A DNA stretch of 14,034 bases from Bacteroidia bacterium. Its GTDB lineage: Bacteria > Bacteroidota > Bacteroidia > SpSt-205. The stretch is from contig JANXCJ010000030.1 in assembly GCA_025060275.1 (NCBI GenBank), forward strand, positions 2,919 to 16,952, read 5' to 3'. The notes under the pieces are model-generated. The model saw only the letters and a list, made by a program, of their open reading frames with translations. It made no database searches and was not told the DNA's origin. This document shows, piece by piece, positions 7,155 to 14,034 of the stretch (the first letter of the stretch is position 1; each line of letters starts with the position of its first letter). A program made the position numbers and the translations under genes.

Positions 7155-7976
7155 CTATGGAAGATTTCCAAAAAGAGGTTCGCTATAGAGCTTGATCTGG
7201 TGCGGCAAAGGGAAATCTTGTCTCCTATAAAAGAGGTGGGTCCACGACCACGCTTCTTGTAAGGAAGTAGGATAATAATCCTGAATCCTTACGATGTAAG
7301 CGTAAGCAGGCTCTTTAATTCTCAGAGAGTCAAACCGAGACCGCAGAGGCTTAGGTATTTTACTGAGAGGCTTAATCAATACCTGTTCATCATAAGGAAA
7401 CTGAGGATGAGCATGACTAAGCAAACCTACCGAAGTGTATCGTACTTCTCCCTTAATAGTATAGTATATCAGAAGGGTCAATCCCACGACCCTTCCCTTT
7501 ACCCTTAGATTTTTTTCATACAAGGTCCATGGTATGACGAATTCCTCCAGCCATTTACTATTTTTTTTCCACAGGGTATCTTCTGGGAGCTGTGGGCGCG
7601 GCCCTAAGGGAATAATAATTTCTATCTCTTTATAGGGGACAGAGCCATTTTTCCAGAGGCGGGGGCCCCGGAGTAGCTTGAAGTTCTTAGCCATCCACTT
7701 AGGAGACGGAGGACGAGAATGCAAGATAAGAGAGTCTTGCCCTCTTTGAATATGCCATTCCCATACAGAGTCAGCGTCGCACACTTTATTTAGGTATAAA
7801 TCTTTCAAGGGCTCAAAAAAAGCTAAGGGGATAGGAATTTGGCTCTTTGCTTCTCGGAGGTGTAGGTTCTTAGCTTGCTTTCGGAGAGGAGCAAGATAGG
7901 CGGGTCCTTCCTGCCACAGGCTATCCTGATACACAAGCGTATACGGCAATAAGCAGCTCTGCAGCCAGAAAAGCAC
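7155..7976 (-). CDS. Unrecognised protein, possible exported lipoprotein (273 aa)
   Basis: The start is GTG at 7976, which shares a base with the TAG stop of secA (TAGTG), suggesting translational coupling. The N-terminus MLFWLQSCLLPY is hydrophobic with a Cys at position 8 that could be a lipobox Cys (L-Q-S-C). However, the region before it is too short and lacks the positive charges of a normal lipoprotein signal. The frame is open upstream inside the Lys-rich end of secA, but I see no start codon nearby. The rest is mixed alpha/beta-looking, rich in Trp, Tyr, Leu, Pro and Arg. It includes a strand-rich segment around RVVGLTLLIYYTIKGEVRYTSVGLL (about residues 160-185; Tyr-rich) and basic, Pro-containing loops. 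No family motif is recognised. It sits between secA and the bacilliredoxin gene, but this alone does not assign a role. Confidence 0.75.
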   Translation of the reverse strand: MLFWLQSCLLPYTLVYQDSLWQEGPAYLAPLRKQAKNLHLREAKSQIPIPLAFFEPLKDLYLNKVCDADSVWEWHIQRGQDSLILHSRPPSPKWMAKNFKLLRGPRLWKNGSVPYKEIEIIIPLGPRPQLPEDTLWKKNSKWLEEFVIPWTLYEKNLRVKGRVVGLTLLIYYTIKGEVRYTSVGLLSHAHPQFPYDEQVLIKPLSKIPKPLRSRFDSLRIKEPAYAYIVRIQDYYPTSLQEAWSWTHLFYRRQDFPLPHQIKLYSEPLFGNLP

Positions 7977-10900
7977 TACTTTCCTTTCTTTTTCTTTTGC
8001 TGCCTTTCCATGGCGCGTCTTTCTCTTCGGGAAAGAGGAGCAGAAGGGGCAGTAGACGAATCGCCTCCTATACTTACAGTCTGATATTGAGGAGGCGGAT
8101 TAGAAGCTGTGCTCGTGAAATAGTAGTTTTCGGCATGTTGCGCTTTCATACGGGAGAAGTCCCGAGCTCTCCGCTGCTGCTGTGTCGTTTGCCGTTCCTC
8201 ATATATCTCTACCCTAAAGAGGAAAGAAAGTACTGACTCGCTCAGGCGTTCTACCATTGCCTGGAAGAGCTTGAAAGCTTCAAACTTATAAACCAAAAGA
8301 GGGTCTTTTTGTTCATAAACAGCCGTTTGAACACTGTGCCGAAGATCATCTAATTGCCGTAGATGTTCTACCCATAAGCTGTCTATTTGGCTCAGCGTTA
8401 TAGTTTTTTCTACTTCTGTAAAAACGCTCCTTCCCTCAGACTGTAAAATTTCTGGAACAGATAAAACCACAGGTAATCGCAGTGTGCCTGTAGTAAAATC
8501 TACTTGGAGCCAGTGCGCATCAGGAAATTGTTTTGCTAATACTTGGGTATGATCATATATAAGGCGATTTATCCGGTTTCTTTTGCTTTTGTAGAAGTTT
8601 TGGGCTTGTTCATGGAGTAAAGTCGTGATCTTTTCTGGCTGGAAAGGCTCCATATCTTGCGGGGTTATTGTAGGATAAAAAGCTAACACTCGCACACAGT
8701 CATAGGCTATATTTTCTGCATCTTCTGGCTTGCTATAACGGCTCACGAGTCCGAGCAGAAGATCATATAGCATGTTAGAAAGGTCCACTTGGAGGCGATC
8801 GCCAAAGAGCGCACTTCTTCGCCGGGCATAAATAGCTTTACGCTGATAGTTCATCACTTCATCATATTCTAAGAGGCGTTTTCTAATGCCAAAGTGATTG
8901 CGTTCTACTTGCATCTGGGCGTTTGTGAGAGTACGGGTGACCATCTTACCCTGAATAGACTCATCTTCTTTGAATTTGAGGAAGTCCATCCACTTACTCA
9001 TGCGCTCGTAGTTAAAGAGTCGTAGAAGGTCATCTTCTAAGGAGGCAAAAAACTGGGAGGATCCGGGGTCTCCCTGCCTTCCCGAGCGACCTCGCAGCTG
9101 ATTATCAATGCGGCGTGCCTGATGATGCTCACTACCTATGACAGCGAGCCCCCCCAATTCCGCCACCCCAGGCCCTAGTTTGATATCGGTACCTCTCCCA
9201 GCCATGTTCGTGGCGATAGTTACGGCCCCTCTCAAGCCTGCTTGCGCCACAATTTCCGCTTCTCGCTCATGATGCTTGGCATTCAACACATTATGAGGAA
9301 TGCCTGCAAGCTTTAGCATCCGACTGAGGAGCTCGGAGGTTTCTACCGAGGTTGTTCCCACAAGTACCGGCCTTCCTATTTCATGAAGGCGCTTGATTTC
9401 TTCTATTATGGCGTTGTATTTGGCGCGTTGGGTACGGAATAGGATAGTTTCATAGTCCTTGCGTATCACAGGCTTATTAGTGGGGATGACTACCACATCC
9501 AGCTTATAGATATCATAGAACTCTTTAGCCTCTGTCTCAGCTGTACCTGTCATGCCTGCTAGCTTGTGGTACATACGGAAGTAGTTCTGGAGGGTGATAG
9601 TAGCCCAAGTCTGCGTAGCTCCTTCCACCTTTACGCCTTCCTTTGCTTCAATCGCTTGATGTAAGCCTTCAGAATAGCGTCTTCCAGGCAGTATCCGACC
9701 TGTGTGTTCATCTACAATGAGTACCTGCCCATTCATGACTACATAGTCCACATCTCTCTCATAGAGCACATATGCACGAAGGAGCTGCTGAATAGCATGA
9801 AGTTTCTGCGCCTTCTCTGCATAGCTACGGTACAGAGCTTCTTTTTTCTCGGCTTTTTGAATAGGAGCGAGGGAGGGATCTCCATCTATCTCAGAGAGCT
9901 GAGAAGCTAAATCTGGTAAGGTGAAGAGGGTAGGGTCCTCGCCATATTGAGCTATTCTTTCTATTCCTTTGTCTGTAAGCTCTACAGAATGATTTTTCTC
10001 ATCTACTACGAATAAAATGTCCTCATCTACCTCTGGCATACGGCGAGCATTATCCTGGAGGTAAAAAGCCTCAGCCTTTTCTAGTATCGGCATGATGCCC
10101 GGCTCTGCTAAGTACTTCAGGAAAGGACGATACTTAGGAGTAGTCCTGTGAATGCGTAGGATAAGCTTACCTCCCTCCTCGGGCTTAGTTTTACCTTCCG
10201 TGATGAGCTTTTTAGCCTTATGGAGGGTCTCTTGAGAAGCTCTCCGCTGCTCCTGAACAAGCCTTTCAACCAGCGGCTTGAATTGCCTGTAGAGATGGTC
10301 ATCACTGTATTGGACTGGGCCTGAGATGATGAGAGGCGTTCGTGCTTCATCAATCAAGACAGAGTCTACTTCATCCACGATGGCATAATGATGCTCGCGT
10401 TGGACAATCTGTTCGGGGGAGGTAACCATATTGTCTCTCAGATAATCAAAGCCAAACTCATTATTCGTACCATAGGTGATATCAGCTTGATAGGCTCTCT
10501 TACGGCCCTCAGAGTGGGGCTCATAGTAATCTATGCAGTCTACCCGAAGGCCATGGAAAGCAAGAAGCGGTCCATTCCACTCTGCATCACGCTTTGCAAG
10601 GTAGTCATTTACTGTGACGATGTGCATGCCCAGTCCTGTAAGCCCATTGAGGTAAGCTGGGAGGGTGGCGACTAAGGTTTTCCCCTCTCCAGTAGCCATC
10701 TCAGCAATCTTTCCTTCGTGGAGTACAATACCCCCCATAAGTTGAACATCATAATGAATCATCTTCCATTCCATTTCATGCCCTCTTACCTTCCAGATAT
10801 TGGGCCAGATTGCCATGCCGTCTTCTATCTGGATATGGCTGTACTGCCGAGCCATCTCATAGTCCCATTCAGTAGCGGGGACAACCAGCCGTTTATTCTC

Positions 10901-11272
10901 AGTGAGGCGGCGCGCTGTCTCTCTTACGATGGCGAAAGCCTCTGGTAGAAGTTTTCTCAGTATAGCCTCTAATTGCCGGTTTCTTTCTACGCGTAGCTGA
11001 TCTAAGCGTTCAAATAAGGCTGCTTGTTGCTTTATCTCTCCTTCCTGGATAGCCTGTTGAATAGCAGCCTCCACCTCCTGCCACTGCTGCTGTATAGGAG
11101 CCATGGAGGCTCGTATAGACTCCCGCAGCGAAAAGGTCCGCTCCCGTAGCTGCTGGTCCGTAAGGTCCCTCAGCTTAGCATAAATCTGATTTATCTCTTC
11201 TACGATAGGGCGAAGGCGAGCTATATCCCTTTCTCTTTTGCTGCCCAATAGACGCACAATCCATTTCAGCAT
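7976..11272 (-). CDS. secA: Protein translocase ATPase subunit SecA
   Basis: SecA is the cytoplasmic motor that drives preproteins through SecYEG by ATP hydrolysis. I chose ATG at 11272 (MLKWIVRLLGSKRERDI, the normal SecA opening) over an in-frame GTG at 11290 that lies on the -7 promoter box; this gives 1,098 residues. Walker A GEGKT is at about 195-199, Walker B-like DEVD at about 300-303 followed by IDEARTPLIISG, LAGMTGTAETE at about 571-581, TNMAGRGTDI at about 688-697 and QLRGRSGRQGD at about 725-735. Two extra blocks are typical of Bacteroidota SecA and explain the length (E. coli has 901 residues): an acidic/Gln-rich helix at about 55-105 and an insert at about 340-425 with EPGI, YLQDNARRMPEVDED and VVDEKN. 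The tail is odd. Instead of the usual zinc-binding CxC...CH motif it ends in a Ser/Pro-rich linker and a basic stretch, RRERRAMERQQKKKKGK. First gene of a four-gene cluster. Confidence 0.97.
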   Translation of the reverse strand: MLKWIVRLLGSKRERDIARLRPIVEEINQIYAKLRDLTDQQLRERTFSLRESIRASMAPIQQQWQEVEAAIQQAIQEGEIKQQAALFERLDQLRVERNRQLEAILRKLLPEAFAIVRETARRLTENKRLVVPATEWDYEMARQYSHIQIEDGMAIWPNIWKVRGHEMEWKMIHYDVQLMGGIVLHEGKIAEMATGEGKTLVATLPAYLNGLTGLGMHIVTVNDYLAKRDAEWNGPLLAFHGLRVDCIDYYEPHSEGRKRAYQADITYGTNNEFGFDYLRDNMVTSPEQIVQREHHYAIVDEVDSVLIDEARTPLIISGPVQYSDDHLYRQFKPLVERLVQEQRRASQETLHKAKKLITEGKTKPEEGGKLILRIHRTTPKYRPFLKYLAEPGIMPILEKAEAFYLQDNARRMPEVDEDILFVVDEKNHSVELTDKGIERIAQYGEDPTLFTLPDLASQLSEIDGDPSLAPIQKAEKKEALYRSYAEKAQKLHAIQQLLRAYVLYERDVDYVVMNGQVLIVDEHTGRILPGRRYSEGLHQAIEAKEGVKVEGATQTWATITLQNYFRMYHKLAGMTGTAETEAKEFYDIYKLDVVVIPTNKPVIRKDYETILFRTQRAKYNAIIEEIKRLHEIGRPVLVGTTSVETSELLSRMLKLAGIPHNVLNAKHHEREAEIVAQAGLRGAVTIATNMAGRGTDIKLGPGVAELGGLAVIGSEHHQARRIDNQLRGRSGRQGDPGSSQFFASLEDDLLRLFNYERMSKWMDFLKFKEDESIQGKMVTRTLTNAQMQVERNHFGIRKRLLEYDEVMNYQRKAIYARRRSALFGDRLQVDLSNMLYDLLLGLVSRYSKPEDAENIAYDCVRVLAFYPTITPQDMEPFQPEKITTLLHEQAQNFYKSKRNRINRLIYDHTQVLAKQFPDAHWLQVDFTTGTLRLPVVLSVPEILQSEGRSVFTEVEKTITLSQIDSLWVEHLRQLDDLRHSVQTAVYEQKDPLLVYKFEAFKLFQAMVERLSESVLSFLFRVEIYEERQTTQQQRRARDFSRMKAQHAENYYFTSTASNPPPQYQTVSIGGDSSTAPSAPLSRRERRAMERQQKKKKGK

Positions 11273-11289
11273 AAGCGTAAATAGAAGCA

Positions 11290-11297
11290 CAAAGATA
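11290..11297 (-). promoter_or_regulatory. Candidate -7 promoter box for secA
   Basis: The minus strand reads TATCTTTG, an exact match to the Bacteroidota sigma-ABfr -7 consensus TAnnTTTG. It ends 17 bases upstream of the secA ATG at 11272, which would leave a leader of roughly 10-15 bases. The expected -33 TTG at 19-21 bases spacing is not evident; a TTG 12 bases upstream is too close. Confidence 0.5.
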
Positions 11298-11301
11298 GCT
11301 A

Positions 11302-11315
11302 CTTCCCAAGGGAAG
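11302..11315. promoter_or_regulatory. 14-base inverted repeat in the secA/phosphodiesterase divergent region
   Basis: CTTCCC AA GGGAAG: two perfect 6-base arms around a 2-base centre. It lies four bases upstream (with respect to secA) of the candidate -7 box, where a repressor or activator would contact RNA polymerase. It could be an operator shared by the divergent genes. A 2-base centre is too tight for an RNA hairpin with full arms, so a protein site is the likelier reading. No regulator gene is nearby. Confidence 0.35.
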
Positions 11316-11375
11316 CCTTAAGAGATTGGGTAGAGCTTTCTCCTTTCTTAGTCTACTCCCTTTACTTATACAAGT

Positions 11376-11383
11376 TAGCTTTG
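11376..11383 (+). promoter_or_regulatory. Candidate -7 promoter box at the start of the PhoD-like gene
   Basis: TAGCTTTG matches TAnnTTTG exactly. Its last three bases are the TTG that is one possible start codon of the downstream gene. If it is the real -7 box, transcription would begin near 11388-11390, so the message would be leaderless or nearly so, starting at GTG 11390. No clear -33 element was seen. Confidence 0.3.
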
Positions 11384-12724
11384 CAGGCTGTGAGACACCT
11401 CAGTATCGCCTACGGTGTAGGGCTATCCCTTTTATTCTCTCAGCAAGTAAGCTTACAAGCAGGCCCTATGCTAGGGTACGCTCAATATAGAGAAGTAGCT
11501 ATCTGGCTGCAAACTACAGGACCTGCCACGGTAAAAATTGAATATACGGATACCCTCTATCCAAAGGTCAAGTATCAAACCTCCCCCCAACATACTACCG
11601 AAGAACGAGCTTATACAGCTATTTTTCGTATAGGTCCTCTTCAGCCGGGAAGAGTATATGCCTATGCCATTTACATAAATGATAAGCCCGTAAAGCTCTC
11701 TTATCCCACCTATTTTCGCACGCTCAGCCAGTGGAAGTGGCGGTCAGCTCCCCCTAACTTTCGGTTTGTTATAGGTAGCTGCGCTTATGTGAATGACTCT
11801 CTGTATGACCGCCCCGGTGAGCTGTATGGAGGGGAATACGAGATTTTCCAATCCATAGCTAACCAGAAGCCCGACTTTATGCTATGGCTGGGAGATAACG
11901 TATATCTAAGAGAGTCAGACTGGAATAGCTTTTCGGGTATTGTTGCACGCTATACGCACACCCGAAGTCTGCCACAAATGCAGCCCCTTCTTAGTATTTG
12001 TCCACACTATGCAATATGGGATGACCATGATTTCGGTCCAAATGACTCAGATAGAGGCTTCTGGGCGAAAGATTGGACTAAGCGCGCTTTCACTTACTTC
12101 TGGGCAAATCCCTCCTATGGAGTTCCGCAAGCGCCGGAGGGAATCTCCTCCTTCTTTGAGTGGAGTGATGTAGAGTTCTTTCTGCTAGACTGTCGTACTT
12201 ATCGTGCCCCTAACAAGCGTATTACAGGGGAACGTACTATGCTTGGTAAGGCCCAGTTAGAATGGCTAATAGATGCCCTCAAGTCCAGTCGGGCAACCTT
12301 CAAATTCGTGGCTTGTGGCAGCCAAATTCTCAGTACAACCACAGGATATGAAAACTTCATCAATTATCCTGAAGAGCGAGAACTTCTTCTCAAGCGGATA
12401 GAGGAGGAGCGTATTCCAGGTGTCATATTCCTGACAGGGGATAGACATTTCTCTGAGATTTCCGTGATGAAGTTAGGAAATGGTCAAAAGATATATGATA
12501 TCACCGCCTCCCCACTCACAGCGGGACCTTTCCGAGGAGCTTCTGAGAAAGATAAAAACCCCCTACGCATAGAAAGAACCCTTACAACTCAACGGAATTT
12601 TCTCCTCCTGAGCGTGACAGGACCCGAAAGGTCTCGGCAGCTCTCCATCAAGGCTTATGACAGCAAAGGCACATTATTGTGGGAAGAGACAATACACAGC
12701 CGAGAGCTACAGCCACAAGATTAG
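11381..12724 (+). CDS. PhoD-like metallophosphoesterase (alkaline phosphatase/phosphodiesterase family)
   Basis: There is no ATG near the N-terminus: TTG at 11381 or GTG at 11390 are the candidates. The second gives MRHLSIAYGVGLSLLFSQ, a neat signal peptide, and fits the promoter box overlapping the TTG. From 11381 the protein has 447 residues. An N-terminal Fn3-like beta-sandwich (about 25-113, ending YPTYFRTL) is followed by the PhoD-type catalytic domain. Its motifs are IGSCAY (about 131-136), LGDNVYLRESDW (about 170-181), YAIWDDHDFGPNDSD (about 210-224), LLDCRTYR (about 268-275) and LTGDRHFSE (about 351-359). The Asp/His/Asn residues in these blocks should bind the catalytic metals. The signal peptide places it in the periplasm or outside, where it would release phosphate from phosphoesters. 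It could instead have a different phosphodiester substrate. It is divergent from secA, and its tail overlaps the TonB-receptor gene by four bases. Confidence 0.9.
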   Translation: MQAVRHLSIAYGVGLSLLFSQQVSLQAGPMLGYAQYREVAIWLQTTGPATVKIEYTDTLYPKVKYQTSPQHTTEERAYTAIFRIGPLQPGRVYAYAIYINDKPVKLSYPTYFRTLSQWKWRSAPPNFRFVIGSCAYVNDSLYDRPGELYGGEYEIFQSIANQKPDFMLWLGDNVYLRESDWNSFSGIVARYTHTRSLPQMQPLLSICPHYAIWDDHDFGPNDSDRGFWAKDWTKRAFTYFWANPSYGVPQAPEGISSFFEWSDVEFFLLDCRTYRAPNKRITGERTMLGKAQLEWLIDALKSSRATFKFVACGSQILSTTTGYENFINYPEERELLLKRIEEERIPGVIFLTGDRHFSEISVMKLGNGQKIYDITASPLTAGPFRGASEKDKNPLRIERTLTTQRNFLLLSVTGPERSRQLSIKAYDSKGTLLWEETIHSRELQPQD

Positions 12725-14034
12725 ATAACATCAATCCAAACACCCACATAAACAAGCCTTCCTATGTAAGGAGCCCCGTACGCCTGAAAGAAACGGTAGT
12801 TGAGAAGGTTAGTGCCTCCTATTTTATAGGTAATCTCTGACCTATTAGCAGGACGCCAGCTAATCTGAGCATCTAATGTACCATAGCCGGGCACATAACC
12901 TGTGAACTGGGGAGAGCCCTCAAACCAGAAACCATGTATCCATCGCCAGTTTATAGCAAAGCCTATGTATCGTATATCTCTGCCCAGGAGGGGAATTACT
13001 AAGTCCCTAGCACTTAGCCCTATATTATACTTATGAGGAGGTGTATTGAAGGCAGGTATAATAGGATCGTCATGAGGTGGAATTTCTCGGAAGACCCTCC
13101 TACCCCAGAGCCGATTTAGTGCTCGCGCTATATCGTTCATTTGCGCTCCACCTTTGTTCAGGATAGCCCAGGTATAACTTCCCGAAAATGTATATTTCTT
13201 GGCAAAGTAGTAATATAACCCTAAGGAGAAGCCCTGGGTAGTTACGATATCTGTGGCATTTGCAGAGAGGCGATATATCTGGACAGGACGCCCTGTAACT
13301 AAGTCAGGAATGGTAGAAACTAGGCGAAAGCCTAAAAAATTCCAGTACCAACTGAAGAAATAGCCTGCATCTATGAAGAGCCTTTCCTTCCAGATGCCCT
13401 TATAGCCTATTTCTAAGGTGCGTAAGCGCTCAGGTCGCACCCCAGGAACATAGATAGGGCGCAGATAGTTAGTATCTCCCGTAGCGGTGAAGTTGTATAG
13501 GTTTTCCAGAGGGATAATATTCCCCATGCCTTCATAATTTCCTTTGAGAATTGCGCGACCTACATTGTAGTACAGGTACTGATCTTGCAGGGTGGGATAG
13601 CGCAGAGCAGAGGTGTAAGCTAAGCGTAAAGTATGGAACTTCTTGATGTCATAAGTCATCATGAGAGCAGGGGAATAGATAAAGTTTCTTCTCAGCGCAT
13701 TCCTTACTTTTTCAAGGGAGAAACGCTCAAGCACATTTTTTTCTTCCACAAAGTTTTGCTGGGCGTCTGCACGGAGAGCAGCCCCTAACTTTAGCCGTTC
13801 ATTAGAGAGCCAGCGCGTATCTAAATGGGCAAATGCGCCCCATTCATACAGCGTTATTCGTCTGTAGCCTAAAGCGGGGTTGGTAGGGTCTATGAGCGTA
13901 TCTGCGAAGATAGTACCATAGGATTTGGGGAGGTACTTACGATAGTTAGCCCCCCAATTCAGCATGATGCGGTCTGTGGCTTTCCACTGATGCCCCCCTT
14001 GGAAGTGAATAAGCGAAGAGTTATCTACGAAGCG
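12721..14034 (-). CDS. TonB-dependent outer-membrane receptor, C-terminal part (runs off the right edge)
   Basis: The frame is open from the window edge to the TAA at 12721, about 437 codons. The Met at 13965 is internal, since coding continues upstream of it with RFVDNSSLIHFQGG. The visible part is all beta-barrel: long aromatic-rich strands, RYPTLQDQYLYYN, the PGVRPERLRTLEIGYKG strand, TQGFSLGLYYYFAKKYTFSGSYTW, and FNTPPHKYNIGLS followed by the last strands. NTPPHKYN and the final GTNLLNYRFFQAYGAPYIGR are typical of Bacteroidota TonB-dependent receptors. The protein ends GVWIDVI, without the usual C-terminal Phe. The plug domain, TonB box and any carboxypeptidase-like N-terminal domain are outside the window. 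The ligand cannot be told, and no SusD-like partner is visible on this side. Confidence 0.88.
   Translation of the reverse strand, partial: RFVDNSSLIHFQGGHQWKATDRIMLNWGANYRKYLPKSYGTIFADTLIDPTNPALGYRRITLYEWGAFAHLDTRWLSNERLKLGAALRADAQQNFVEEKNVLERFSLEKVRNALRRNFIYSPALMMTYDIKKFHTLRLAYTSALRYPTLQDQYLYYNVGRAILKGNYEGMGNIIPLENLYNFTATGDTNYLRPIYVPGVRPERLRTLEIGYKGIWKERLFIDAGYFFSWYWNFLGFRLVSTIPDLVTGRPVQIYRLSANATDIVTTQGFSLGLYYYFAKKYTFSGSYTWAILNKGGAQMNDIARALNRLWGRRVFREIPPHDDPIIPAFNTPPHKYNIGLSARDLVIPLLGRDIRYIGFAINWRWIHGFWFEGSPQFTGYVPGYGTLDAQISWRPANRSEITYKIGGTNLLNYRFFQAYGAPYIGRLVYVGVWIDVI

Noticed and set aside
7142..7170. Possible terminator on the minus strand between the 273-residue gene and brx
   Set aside because: The hairpin TGGAA-ATC-TTCCA has only five pairs, lies inside the end of the gene and is separated from the T-rich run by about seven bases. 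It would be a poor intrinsic terminator.
10388..10948. Plus-strand frames of 76 and 95 codons inside secA
   Set aside because: They lie opposite conserved ATPase motifs of SecA and have no promoter or family pattern.
1..14034. CRISPR, tRNA, rRNA, insertion sequence, toxin-antitoxin, phage or defence genes
   Set aside because: Apart from the gene list and short intergenic regions there is no unexplained space, and no repeat arrays, transposase or RNA-gene pattern was seen.

Overview
The window is ordinary-looking bacterial chromosome from a member of the Bacteroidota (Bacteroidetes). Four things point there. The SecA is about 1,100 residues long and has the extra blocks typical of Bacteroidota SecA. 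A secreted subtilase ends in a type IX secretion (T9SS) type A sorting domain. There is a TonB-dependent receptor. One -7 box, TATCTTTG, fits the Bacteroidota consensus TAnnTTTG. GC content is moderate (by eye, not counted). ATA isoleucine and AGG/AGA arginine codons are frequent and several proteins are rich in Arg, Trp and Tyr, which would suit a thermophile, but that is a weak inference. I recognise no species.

Layout. Positions 1-4884 (minus strand) hold a T9SS-exported subtilase, followed by two small exported proteins; the second runs off the left edge and overlaps the end of the first. A divergent intergenic region (4885-4981) separates these from a plus-strand amidohydrolase of the deaminase type (4982-6070). 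Positions 6057-11272 (minus strand) form a tightly packed four-gene cluster: secA, an unrecognised exported or lipoprotein-like protein, a bacilliredoxin (BrxA/BrxB family), and a small outer-membrane beta-barrel-like protein. This cluster converges on the amidohydrolase with a 14-base tail overlap. A second divergent region (11273-11380) carries the best promoter candidate and a 14-base inverted repeat. It leads to a plus-strand PhoD-like phosphodiesterase/phosphatase (to 12724). That gene overlaps by 4 bases the tail of a minus-strand TonB-dependent receptor, whose N-terminal part lies beyond the right edge.

Functional theme. Most genes concern the cell envelope: Sec export (SecA), proteins carrying signal peptides, a T9SS substrate, and outer-membrane barrels. 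The cytoplasmic exceptions are the bacilliredoxin (thiol redox control) and the amidohydrolase. I see no tRNA, rRNA, CRISPR array, insertion sequence, phage gene, toxin-antitoxin or defence module. Coding density is very high, and no gene-free stretch reaches 110 bases. Four genes appear to start at GTG or TTG rather than ATG, or have only non-ATG options. I found no clear new biological system. The best leads are the unusual tail of SecA, the compact secA-brx cluster with its unrecognised member, the paired small secreted proteins at the left edge, and the palindrome beside the secA promoter.
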